From positions 1 through 8,950 of the forward strand of contig CAZIMO010000016.1 of NCBI GenBank assembly GCA_964540535.1: a stretch of 8,950 nucleotides of DNA, in the 5' to 3' direction. Origin of the DNA: Fimenecus sp964540535 (GTDB lineage Bacteria; Bacillota; Clostridia; Oscillospirales; Acutalibacteraceae). Below the pieces are notes generated by a model, which saw nothing but the letters and a program-made list of their open reading frames with translations, was not told the DNA's origin and ran no database searches. Below are positions 1 to 6,163 of the stretch, one piece after another. Positions within the stretch are counted from its first letter, which is position 1. Each line of letters opens with the position of its first letter. The position numbers were made by a program, and so were the translations under genes.

Positions 1-266
1 TAAGATACAAAGTATTCAACAGCATTTTCCGGGAAAAACTCTTTAAATTCGGCACAAAGCTGACCTGCAAGAGTTTTATTATGAGCAAGTACAAGCGTAG
101 GTCTATTAAGCTTTGCAATAATATTTGCCATAGTAAAGGTCTTGCCGGAGCCTGTTACACCCAGCAGAGTTTGTTCTTTATAACCTTTTTCAATACCTTC
201 AACAAGTTTTTCAATCGCTTGCGGTTGGTCGCCTGTAGGCTGATAATTACTGACTAATTTAAACAT
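1..266 (-). CDS. uvrB: UvrABC system protein B, N-terminal part (cut by the window edge)
   Basis: Excinuclease ABC subunit B is the DNA-damage verification helicase-like protein of nucleotide excision repair; it works with UvrA and then recruits UvrC. Only the first 88 codons are present. They begin MFKLVSNYQPTGDQPQAIEK, the typical UvrB N-terminus. A Walker A motif GVTGSGKT sits at residues 36-43, and the family's motif Ia region follows (PTLVLAHNKTLAGQL, residues 56-70, then FFPENAVEYFVS). The ATG at 266 is preceded by GAGG (273-276) with 6 nt spacing, which supports this start. A sigma-A promoter and a LexA-type box lie directly upstream, as expected for an SOS gene. It is divergent from spmA. 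The identification is firm; the rest of the gene, and any uvrA next to it, is outside the window. Confidence 0.97.
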   Translation of the reverse strand, partial: MFKLVSNYQPTGDQPQAIEKLVEGIEKGYKEQTLLGVTGSGKTFTMANIIAKLNRPTLVLAHNKTLAGQLCAEFKEFFPENAVEYFVS

Positions 267-277
267 AAGATACCTCG

Positions 278-291
278 CGTACATTTGTTCG
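278..291 (-). promoter_or_regulatory. LexA (DinR-type) SOS box of uvrB
   Basis: The minus strand reads CGAACAAATGTACG, which matches 13 of 14 positions of the Gram-positive LexA consensus CGAACRNRYGTTCG; the single mismatch is T to A in the right half-site. It overlaps the predicted uvrB transcription start, just downstream of the -10 box, so bound LexA would block initiation. UvrB belongs to the SOS regulon in Bacillus and relatives, which fits. The site is also within reach of the divergent spmA promoter. Confidence 0.75.
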
Positions 292-293
292 AT

Positions 294-321
294 ATATTAT
301 ACAATATTGAATTCATAAAAT
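294..321 (+). promoter_or_regulatory. Candidate sporulation (SigE-like) promoter of spmA-spmB
   Basis: On the plus strand, ATATT (294-298) is followed after 15 bp by CATAAAAT (314-321), which differs at one position from the SigE -10 consensus CATACAAT. The -35 fits only in its ATATT core. No good sigma-A promoter faces spmA. Mother-cell expression of spmAB is known in Bacillus subtilis; using SigE here is an inference from this weak match. The element overlaps the uvrB promoter on the other strand. Confidence 0.3.
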
Positions 322-324
322 CAA
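296..324 (-). promoter_or_regulatory. Sigma-A promoter of uvrB
   Basis: On the minus strand, TTGATT (319-324) is followed after exactly 17 bp by a perfect TATAAT (296-301). Transcription would start near 289, giving a leader of about 23 nt before the uvrB ATG. The promoter lies fully inside the stretch that must also hold the divergent spmA promoter. Confidence 0.75.
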
Positions 325-355
325 CATTATTATTTAAAAAAATGCATAAAATCAA
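314..355. repeat. Direct repeat of 11 bp, copies 31 bp apart
   Basis: CATAAAATCAA occurs at 314-324 and again at 345-355. The 31-bp period is about three helical turns, so both copies would face the same side of the DNA. The first copy carries the candidate SigE -10 and overlaps the uvrB -35. This may be a regulator site or chance in AT-rich DNA. Confidence 0.35.
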
Positions 356-384
356 TGTGAAATATTTGATTTGGAGCAATTTAT

Positions 385-969
385 ATGATGAATTACATAT
401 GGGCAGTACTTATTATATTTTCGACAGTTACATCTTTTTTTCTCAATACAACGCAGGAGCTTTCCAGTGGAATAATAACAAGCGGAAATACCGCAGTTGA
501 CCTTTGCATTACACTGTTAGGCACTTTTTGCTTATGGAACGGACTTATGAATATAGCGGAAAAATCCGGTCTTACCAGAATCATTTCAAAGATTATGTCA
601 CCGATAATTTGCAAGCTGTTTAAAGGAATGAAAAAAGATGATTCTGCATTAGAGCCAATCTGTCTTAATATAACATCCAATCTATTAGGTCTTTCAAATG
701 CCGCTACACCAATAGGCATTGAAGCAATGAAAAGACTCGCAGAAAATAACAACGGTAAAACTACACCGAATAATAATATGGTACTGTTTGTTATTATGAA
801 TTCTGCGGCATTAAGGCTTATTCCGTCAACTGTCGCAGCTATCAGAGCAGAAAATATGTCAGAAAATCCTTTAGAAATAGTTTTGCCGTCAATTGCAACT
901 TCATTTATTAGTTTAACCGTTGGAATTACAATAGCTAAAATTACAGAAAGGTTCTTTAAATATGAATAA
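385..969 (+). CDS. spmA: Spore maturation protein A
   Basis: SpmA is a membrane protein of the nucleoside-recognition (Gate) fold family. With SpmB it is needed for proper dehydration and heat resistance of the spore core; what it transports is not settled. At 194 residues the length is near the usual ~196. Hydrophobic segments lie at about residues 3-20, 38-55 and 162-185. Family signatures are visible: the stretch LNITSNLLGLSNAATPIGIE (about 93-112) and the later NSAALRLIPSTVAAIRAE. The ATG at 385 follows GGAG (373-376) with 8 nt spacing; the ATG at 388 is also possible but lies 11 nt away. It overlaps spmB by 8 bp, which implies translational coupling. An antisense reading frame of similar length is a shadow. 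Confidence 0.95.
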   Translation: MMNYIWAVLIIFSTVTSFFLNTTQELSSGIITSGNTAVDLCITLLGTFCLWNGLMNIAEKSGLTRIISKIMSPIICKLFKGMKKDDSALEPICLNITSNLLGLSNAATPIGIEAMKRLAENNNGKTTPNNNMVLFVIMNSAALRLIPSTVAAIRAENMSENPLEIVLPSIATSFISLTVGITIAKITERFFKYE

Positions 970-1483
970 TTTTTCTGAATATATTTTGCCAATCTTTGTT
1001 TCAATTATTGTGATATTCGGGCTATATAGAAAAGTTGATGTTTTCAACACTTTTGTAGATGGTGCAAAATCGGGATTTAATATATTTTTGTCCATTCTCC
1101 CCTCATTAACTGCTCTTTTTCTTGCAGTTCAAATGCTTAAAACCTCTCAAGGAATTGATATATTGACTTTTTTGCTGTCACCTATTGGAAAATTACTTAA
1201 TATACCTGAAGAAGTTCTTCCTATGTGTATTTTATCGCCTATTTCAGGTGGAGGATCTCTTACTGTTTTTGAGTCAATAATCAGTGAGTATGGGGCAGAT
1301 TCTTATGTAGGCAGAGTTGCATCTGTTATGATGGGGTCAACAGAAACAACCTTTTATGCAATAACGGTTTATTTCGGTGCGGTCGGAATCAAAAAAATTA
1401 GGCACACAGCAATTTGCTCACTGTGTGCCGATTTAACAAGCTTTATTTTTGCGGGAATAATGGTTAGATTATTCTTCTATTAG
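962..1483 (+). CDS. spmB: Spore maturation protein B
   Basis: SpmB is the membrane partner of SpmA and shares the Gate fold. At 173 residues it is close to the family's ~178. Landmarks are the N-terminal hydrophobic segment (residues 7-21), the central PISGGGSLTVFE, and the strongly conserved GRVASVMMGSTETTFYAITV followed by YFGAVGIKKIRH. The ATG at 962 lies inside the last codons of spmA, with GAAAGG (946-951) upstream. Its 3' end overlaps the convergent gpmI by 15 bp. The codons for KKIRHTAICSLCA (about 1391-1429) double as the intrinsic terminator of gpmI on the other strand. I see no terminator for the spmAB transcript itself, so it may run antisense into gpmI. Confidence 0.95.
   Translation: MNNFSEYILPIFVSIIVIFGLYRKVDVFNTFVDGAKSGFNIFLSILPSLTALFLAVQMLKTSQGIDILTFLLSPIGKLLNIPEEVLPMCILSPISGGGSLTVFESIISEYGADSYVGRVASVMMGSTETTFYAITVYFGAVGIKKIRHTAICSLCADLTSFIFAGIMVRLFFY
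1391..1429 (-). terminator. Intrinsic terminator of the pgk-tpiA-gpmI operon, inside spmB
   Basis: On the minus strand a perfect 9-bp stem, GGCACACAG (1429 to 1421) and CTGTGTGCC (1409 to 1401), with an 11-nt loop, is followed by TAA and seven T residues (1397 to 1391). It starts 40 bp past the gpmI stop codon. In form it is a textbook rho-independent terminator for minus-strand transcription; on the plus strand no T-run follows the stem, so it should be one-directional. It lies wholly within the spmB coding sequence. Confidence 0.85.
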
Positions 1484-3004
1484 TGAAACACCGCTCATTT
1501 CTGCAGGCTTATCAATTCCCATAATATCAAGCATTGTGGGGGACAAATCGCAAAGCTTACCGCCATTTTGCTTTAATTTGCAATCCTTGCCGACAACTAC
1601 AAGCGGTACAGGATTTGTTGTATGAGCAGTAAACGGTGAACCGTCGTCTTCATACATCTTATCAGCATTGCCATGGTCAGCAGTGATAAGGATTACTCCA
1701 TTCATCTGCATAACTGCGTCAACAAGCTTGCCGACACATTCGTCAACTGCTTCAACAGCTTTTACTGCTGCGTCAAAAATACCTGTATGACCAACCATAT
1801 CGCAGTTAGCATAGTTAAGAATAACAACATCATACTTACCGCTTAAAATCTTTTCGCAGGCTGCCTCACAAACCTCATAAGCACTCATTTCAGGCTTTAA
1901 ATCAAAGGTTGAAATTTTAGGAGAATCAATAAGAACTCTATCTTCACCGGGATAAACCTTTTCTTCACCGCCGTTGTAGAAGAATGTAACATGTGCATAC
2001 TTTTGTGTTTCAGCGATACGAAGCTGTGTCTTACCAAGCTTTGAAAGATACTCACCCATTGTATTTGTAAGTGCTTCAGGCTTATATGCAACATTAACAT
2101 TGGGCATTTCAGCATCATACTGTGTCATACACACATAGTAAAGCGGGAAGAATTCTTTTCTTTCAAATCCTGTAAAATCGGGATCAACAAAAGTTCTTGT
2201 AATTTCACGCGCACGGTCAGGACGGAAATTAAAAAAGATAACTGAATCATTTGAAGAAATTGCATCAGTTCCGCTTACCACTGTAGGCATTACAAATTCA
2301 TCTGTAAGGTGTTTACCGTCTTCATCAATGGTTTCATATGACTTTTTTACTGCCTCAAGCGCACTGTCTGTTGCAATACCGTCACGATTAACCATTGCAT
2401 TATAAGCCATACCGACTCTGTCCCACATATTATCACGATCCATAGCGTAAAATCTACCCATAACAGTAGCAATTTTACCTACGCCGATTTCCCTGCATTT
2501 ATCTTCAAGTTCCGCAATGAAATCTACGCCAGAACTTGGCGGAACATCACGGCCATCAAGAAGAGCGTGAATATATACCTTTTCAAGACCGTTTTTCTTT
2601 GCAAGCTCCAAAAGAGCATAAAGATGTGTGTTGTGGCTATGCACACCGCCGTTTGAAAGAAGTCCTATAAGATGAAGAGCTGAATTATGCTTTTTACAAT
2701 TTTCAACGGCACCTACAAAAGCTTCATTATCGAAGAAATCGCCATCAAGAATAGACTTTGTAATTCTTGTAAGTTCTTGATAAACAACACGGCCTGCGCC
2801 GATATTGGTATGACCTACTTCAGAGTTGCCCATTTGTCCGTCTGGAAGACCTACGTCCATACCCGACGCACCGATATAAGTCATAGGATTGTTATTGAAT
2901 ATTTCGTCAAGTTTTGGTGTTTTAGCCGCCACGATAGCATTACCGTAATCACTGGGGTTATATCCAAAACCATCCATAATACATAAAACTACAGGTTTTT
3001 TCAT
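1469..3004 (-). CDS. gpmI: 2,3-bisphosphoglycerate-independent phosphoglycerate mutase
   Basis: It interconverts 3-phosphoglycerate and 2-phosphoglycerate in cytosolic glycolysis, using two Mn2+ ions and a phosphoserine intermediate. The 511-residue length is typical. All metal and catalytic residues of the Geobacillus stearothermophilus enzyme are found one position lower: D11 (in MDGFG), the nucleophile S61 (GNSEVGHTNIG), D402 and H406 (NCDMVGH), D443 and H444 (TADHGNAD) and H461. RPDR at 261-264 fits the substrate site. The ATG at 3004 has AAGGTG (3011-3016) 6 nt upstream, inside the 17-nt gap after tpiA, so it is the last gene of the pgk-tpiA-gpmI operon. Its 3' end overlaps spmB by 15 bp. 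Known iPGMs are Mn- and pH-sensitive, which in Bacillus matters for 3-phosphoglycerate storage in spores. Confidence 0.98.
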   Translation of the reverse strand: MKKPVVLCIMDGFGYNPSDYGNAIVAAKTPKLDEIFNNNPMTYIGASGMDVGLPDGQMGNSEVGHTNIGAGRVVYQELTRITKSILDGDFFDNEAFVGAVENCKKHNSALHLIGLLSNGGVHSHNTHLYALLELAKKNGLEKVYIHALLDGRDVPPSSGVDFIAELEDKCREIGVGKIATVMGRFYAMDRDNMWDRVGMAYNAMVNRDGIATDSALEAVKKSYETIDEDGKHLTDEFVMPTVVSGTDAISSNDSVIFFNFRPDRAREITRTFVDPDFTGFERKEFFPLYYVCMTQYDAEMPNVNVAYKPEALTNTMGEYLSKLGKTQLRIAETQKYAHVTFFYNGGEEKVYPGEDRVLIDSPKISTFDLKPEMSAYEVCEAACEKILSGKYDVVILNYANCDMVGHTGIFDAAVKAVEAVDECVGKLVDAVMQMNGVILITADHGNADKMYEDDGSPFTAHTTNPVPLVVVGKDCKLKQNGGKLCDLSPTMLDIMGIDKPAEMSGVSLIEE

Positions 3005-3021
3005 TTAATTCACCTTACAAA

Positions 3022-3789
3022 TTATTTTGAAGCTGCTGCAACAATTTTTGAGAAATCAACTGCTTTAAGTGATGCACCGCCGATAAGACCGCCGTCAACA
3101 TTTACTTTTGCTACAAGTTCATCAGCATTGCCTGCATTCATTGAACCGCCGTACTGTACTGTTACTGTTTCAGCAACATCAGCACCGTATGCTTCCGCAA
3201 TAGCGTCACGAACATATCCGTTACCCTCATCAGCCTGGTCAGCAGTTGCAGTAACGCCTGTACCGATAGCCCAAACAGGTTCATAAGCTATAATAACATT
3301 TTTAAGCTGTTCTTCAGAAACATTTGTAAGAGCCATTTTTGTCTGATATTTAAGAAGAGTTTCTGTATAACCGAGTTCTCTCTGCTCAAGAGTTTCGCCG
3401 ACACAGATAATAGCTTTAAGACCTGCGTTAAGAGCTGCAAGTGAACGAAGATTTACAGTTTGGTCTGTTTCGCCGAAATACTGTCTTCTCTCACTATGAC
3501 CGATTACAACATATTCAACACCTGCTTCTTTAAGCATATCGGCTGAAATTTCGCCTGTGTAAGCACCTGAAGCTTTAAAGTGAACATTTTCTGCTCCAAT
3601 TTTGATGTTAGAACCTTTTGCAGCCTCAACTGCAGCAGGAATATCAATAAAAGGAACACAAAGTACAACATCACAATCAGCGTCAGCTACAAGAGGCTTC
3701 ATTTCTTCAATAAGAGCTTTAGCCTCTGACGGTGTTTTATTCATTTTCCAGTTACCAGCAATAACTGCTTTACGAAGTTCTTTTTTCAT
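3022..3789 (-). CDS. tpiA: Triosephosphate isomerase
   Basis: It interconverts dihydroxyacetone phosphate and glyceraldehyde 3-phosphate in glycolysis. It is a 255-residue TIM barrel of the usual bacterial length. The catalytic residues are all visible: N13 and K15 (AGNWKMNKT), H98 (VIGHSERRQYFGE) and E170 (IAYEPVWAIGTG). The phosphate-binding strands VQYGGSMNAGN (211-221) and GGLIGGASL (233-241) are intact. The ATG at 3789 has AAGGAG (3799-3804) 9 nt upstream. It lies between pgk (62 bp upstream, with an intercistronic hairpin in the gap) and gpmI (17 bp downstream) and is almost certainly co-transcribed with both. I see nothing broken. Confidence 0.98.
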   Translation of the reverse strand: MKKELRKAVIAGNWKMNKTPSEAKALIEEMKPLVADADCDVVLCVPFIDIPAAVEAAKGSNIKIGAENVHFKASGAYTGEISADMLKEAGVEYVVIGHSERRQYFGETDQTVNLRSLAALNAGLKAIICVGETLEQRELGYTETLLKYQTKMALTNVSEEQLKNVIIAYEPVWAIGTGVTATADQADEGNGYVRDAIAEAYGADVAETVTVQYGGSMNAGNADELVAKVNVDGGLIGGASLKAVDFSKIVAAASK

Positions 3790-3816
3790 TATTTTTTACT
3801 CCTTATCGCAAATATT

Positions 3817-3840
3817 GGGAGGACTCTAAAAAGCCCTCCC
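3817..3840 (-). promoter_or_regulatory. Intercistronic stem-loop between pgk and tpiA
   Basis: GGGAGG (3817-3822) pairs with CCTCCC (3835-3840); after one mismatch two further pairs extend the stem, leaving a short A-rich loop. The stem is GC-rich in AT-rich surroundings. On the operon strand it is followed by AATATTTGCG, not a T-run, so it is unlikely to be a full terminator. Its position suggests mRNA processing, 3'-end protection of pgk or partial attenuation (inference). Confidence 0.45.
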
Positions 3841-3851
3841 GCAAATTTTAA

Positions 3852-5045
3852 TTATTTTTCATTAAGAGCTGCAATGCCGGGAAGCTCTTTACCCTCAAGA
3901 TATTCAAGTGAAGCGCCGCCGCCTGTAGAGATGTGTGACATCTTATCAGCAAAACCGAGTTTCTGAATAGCAGCAGCAGAGTCACCGCCGCCGATGATTG
4001 AGATAGCACCGCTTTCAGCAATAGCTGTTGCTACTGCAATTGTACCTGATGCAAAATTTTCCCATTCTGAAACGCCCATAGGTCCGTTCCAAATAACTGT
4101 TCCTGCATCCTTAACTGCTTCTGCAAACATTTTTTGTGTTTTAGGACCGATGTCAAGACCCATCCAGCCTTCGGGAATATTATCAGAATCAACAACCATA
4201 GCTTCTGTATCAGCAGCATATTCCTTGCCGACTTTATTATCAACGGGAATAAGGAATTTAACGCCCTTTTCTTTTGCTTTATTCATCATTTCAGCAGCAA
4301 GTTCAACCTTGTCTGACTCAAGAAGAGAAGTACCGATTTCATAACCGAGAGCTTTCATAAATGTATATGCCATACCGCCGCCGATGATAAGTGTATCGCA
4401 TTTATCAATAAGGTTTGTGATAACACCGATTTTATCAGATACCTTTGCACCGCCGAGAATTGCAACAAGAGGTCTCTTGGGATTTTCAAGAGCACCGCCG
4501 ATAAATTCGATTTCTTTCTGAATAAGGTAACCGCAAGCAGCAGGAAGATAGTCAGCAACACCTGTAGTTGAAGAGTGGGCTCTGTGAGCTGAACCGAATG
4601 CATCATTTACATAAAGCTCTGCAAGGTCAGCAAATTTCTTGCTAAGTTCGGAATCATTCTTTGTTTCGCCTTTTTCATAACGAACATTTTCAAGAAGAAG
4701 AACTTCGCCGTCTTTAAGATCAGCTGCGAGTGCCTGCGCGCTCTCGCCTACAACATCTTTTGCCATTTTAACTTCCTGACCGAGAAGCTCTGAAAGTCTT
4801 GCAGCAACAGGAGCAAGTGAAAATTCGGGAACAACTTCGCCCTTTGGACGACCGAGATGTGAGCAAAGAATAACCTTTGCACCGTTAGCAATAAGATATT
4901 TAATTGTAGGTAAAGAAGCAACAATTCTCTTATCGCTTGTAATTACACCGTTTTCCATTTTTACATTGAAGTCACAGCGAACAAGGACTTTTTTGCCCTT
5001 AACCTCTAAATCTTCAACAGTTTTTTTGTTTAATGCACTGCTCAT
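3852..5045 (-). CDS. pgk: Phosphoglycerate kinase
   Basis: It transfers the acyl phosphate of 1,3-bisphosphoglycerate to ADP, the first ATP-yielding step of glycolysis; cytosolic. The 397 residues match the usual length. Motifs in order: VRCDFNV (22-28) and SHLGRPKG for 3-phosphoglycerate binding, LLLENVRYEKGE, NDAFGSAHRAHSS, LGGAKVSDKIGV, WNGPMGVSEWENFASGT, and the nucleotide-site loop IIGGGDSAAA plus HISTGGGASLEYLEG. An in-frame ATG exists 9 bp upstream (5054), but it is fused to the ribosome binding site AAAGGA (5054-5059); that site is 8 nt from the ATG at 5045, which I take as the start (MSSALNKKTV). It is the first gene of pgk-tpiA-gpmI, with its own promoter. No gap gene precedes it, unlike many Firmicutes. 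Confidence 0.97.
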   Translation of the reverse strand: MSSALNKKTVEDLEVKGKKVLVRCDFNVKMENGVITSDKRIVASLPTIKYLIANGAKVILCSHLGRPKGEVVPEFSLAPVAARLSELLGQEVKMAKDVVGESAQALAADLKDGEVLLLENVRYEKGETKNDSELSKKFADLAELYVNDAFGSAHRAHSSTTGVADYLPAACGYLIQKEIEFIGGALENPKRPLVAILGGAKVSDKIGVITNLIDKCDTLIIGGGMAYTFMKALGYEIGTSLLESDKVELAAEMMNKAKEKGVKFLIPVDNKVGKEYAADTEAMVVDSDNIPEGWMGLDIGPKTQKMFAEAVKDAGTVIWNGPMGVSEWENFASGTIAVATAIAESGAISIIGGGDSAAAIQKLGFADKMSHISTGGGASLEYLEGKELPGIAALNEK

Positions 5046-5053
5046 AAAAAACA

Positions 5054-5059
5054 TCCTTT
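5054..5059 (-). promoter_or_regulatory. Ribosome binding site that fixes the pgk start
   Basis: AAAGGA on the minus strand runs straight into the upstream ATG at 5054 (zero spacing, unusable) but stands 8 nt from the ATG at 5045, which decides the start codon. Confidence 0.7.
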
Positions 5060-5093
5060 CAAAAGATATTATTGATAAATTTTACCATTAGCT

Positions 5094-5122
5094 ATTTTAT
5101 ACTACAACGATACATTTTTCAA
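5094..5122 (-). promoter_or_regulatory. Sigma-A promoter of the pgk-tpiA-gpmI operon
   Basis: On the minus strand TTGAAA (5117-5122) and TAAAAT (5094-5099) are separated by 17 bp; the start would be near 5087, giving a leader of about 42 nt. It lies in the 111-bp gap after the WYL regulator. No GC-rich terminator hairpin is visible in that gap, so read-through from the upstream GH2-WYL operon could add to pgk expression. Confidence 0.6.
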
Positions 5123-5156
5123 GTAGAAAATTAAGATTTGTTAAATTTTTATCATC

Positions 5157-6158
5157 TTATCCATTATACAGCGACAAAATAGAATTTGTTTTGTCTATAA
5201 TCATATTTTTTAGTTCCTTGGGACCTCTCACTCTTACCTTATCGCCAAACTGCATAATCCAAGACACAAGACCCTCAGTAACAGCAACATCAACCTTTGT
5301 AAGAAACTCATTTTCACTATACGGTCGCATATAACATTTCTCGCCGAAACGGTCAATGAATTCTTCTACTATACTGTTATTGCAAATCAGTTCAACAGGC
5401 TTTATATCGCCCGAAAACATTGATAAATGCTTATTGCTGTAATCGGCGACATCAAAGACAGTTTTATAAGGCGAAACCTCTGAAAAATGACGAGCATAAG
5501 TTTCAAGCACCTTGACATTTTTTAATCTGTTAATTCGAAGATGAATAAGATTATCGTATTTGCTGTAATTCCCGATAAGATAATAATGATCATTTGACCA
5601 AATCAAAGCATATGGATTTATAATCATTACCTTTTCTTCATACTGTGCATGCTTACCGTCAACAATCTTGCGTCGGCGATAAGTTACCTCAACCTGTTTT
5701 CTTTTTTGAATTGCGGAGTTTAAAATATCAATAATTATAAACAGATTTTCATTGTCGCATTTGTTACGGTTATCAATATAAACCTGCTTTTCAATTCTCT
5801 TATACTGATATTCGCTTGTAAATTCTGAAAACTTTTTCAGTAAAGATTTTGTTTTCTTAGCTGAAATAAAGTTGGCGGACTGAACAGCGTCAATAAGCAG
5901 TTTTAATTCGGGTATTTCAAAGTGGAAAGAGGCCATAAAATACCCTCTTGGAGATTTTGACTTAATTATATCGTAGCCGTATTCAATTAGGCAATCAATA
6001 CAGTCATATATTGTTTTTCGCTCACAATCAATACCGTAATCATTTTTAAGATATTGAATAATCGCATTTGCTGACATTGGATGCTCTTCATCGGATTTTT
6101 GGCGAAGAATATCAACAATATACAACATTCGCAATTTTTGTTTAGATGGAATTTTCAT
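5157..6158 (-). CDS. WYL-domain transcriptional regulator
   Basis: A 333-residue DNA-binding regulator of the HTH-WYL-WCX type, which usually responds to a small ligand or nucleic acid through the WYL domain. Residues 1-75 fit a winged helix-turn-helix (KLRMLYIVDILRQ, then ERKTIYDCIDCLIEYGY). The WYL domain covers about 145-220, with the signature W187, Y192-Y193, L194 (IWSNDHYYLIG) and the conserved HLRINRL (206-212). A WCX-like C-terminal domain ends with WIMQFGDKVRVRGPKEL. The ATG at 6158 begins 5 bp after the GH2 stop codon and has only a weak ribosome binding site (AAGAA), so translation is probably coupled to the GH2 gene. The closest inference is a local regulator of the GH2 operon; its ligand and targets cannot be read from the sequence. 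Confidence 0.88.
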   Translation of the reverse strand: MKIPSKQKLRMLYIVDILRQKSDEEHPMSANAIIQYLKNDYGIDCERKTIYDCIDCLIEYGYDIIKSKSPRGYFMASFHFEIPELKLLIDAVQSANFISAKKTKSLLKKFSEFTSEYQYKRIEKQVYIDNRNKCDNENLFIIIDILNSAIQKRKQVEVTYRRRKIVDGKHAQYEEKVMIINPYALIWSNDHYYLIGNYSKYDNLIHLRINRLKNVKVLETYARHFSEVSPYKTVFDVADYSNKHLSMFSGDIKPVELICNNSIVEEFIDRFGEKCYMRPYSENEFLTKVDVAVTEGLVSWIMQFGDKVRVRGPKELKNMIIDKTNSILSLYNG

Positions 6159-6163
6159 AATTC

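Noticed and set aside
393..1004. Antisense open frame of 203 codons across spmA
   Set aside because: The plus-strand frame has clear SpmA family motifs, a ribosome binding site and coupling to spmB; the antisense frame has no recognisable motif.
3250..3280. Unusual loop-6 hinge VTA in triosephosphate isomerase in place of KTA
   Set aside because: The hinge varies naturally (yeast has LAA) and all catalytic residues are present, so it is not evidence of altered function.
5046..5156. Terminator after the WYL regulator
   Set aside because: Only AT-rich weak pairings are visible; no GC-rich stem followed by a T-run on the minus strand.
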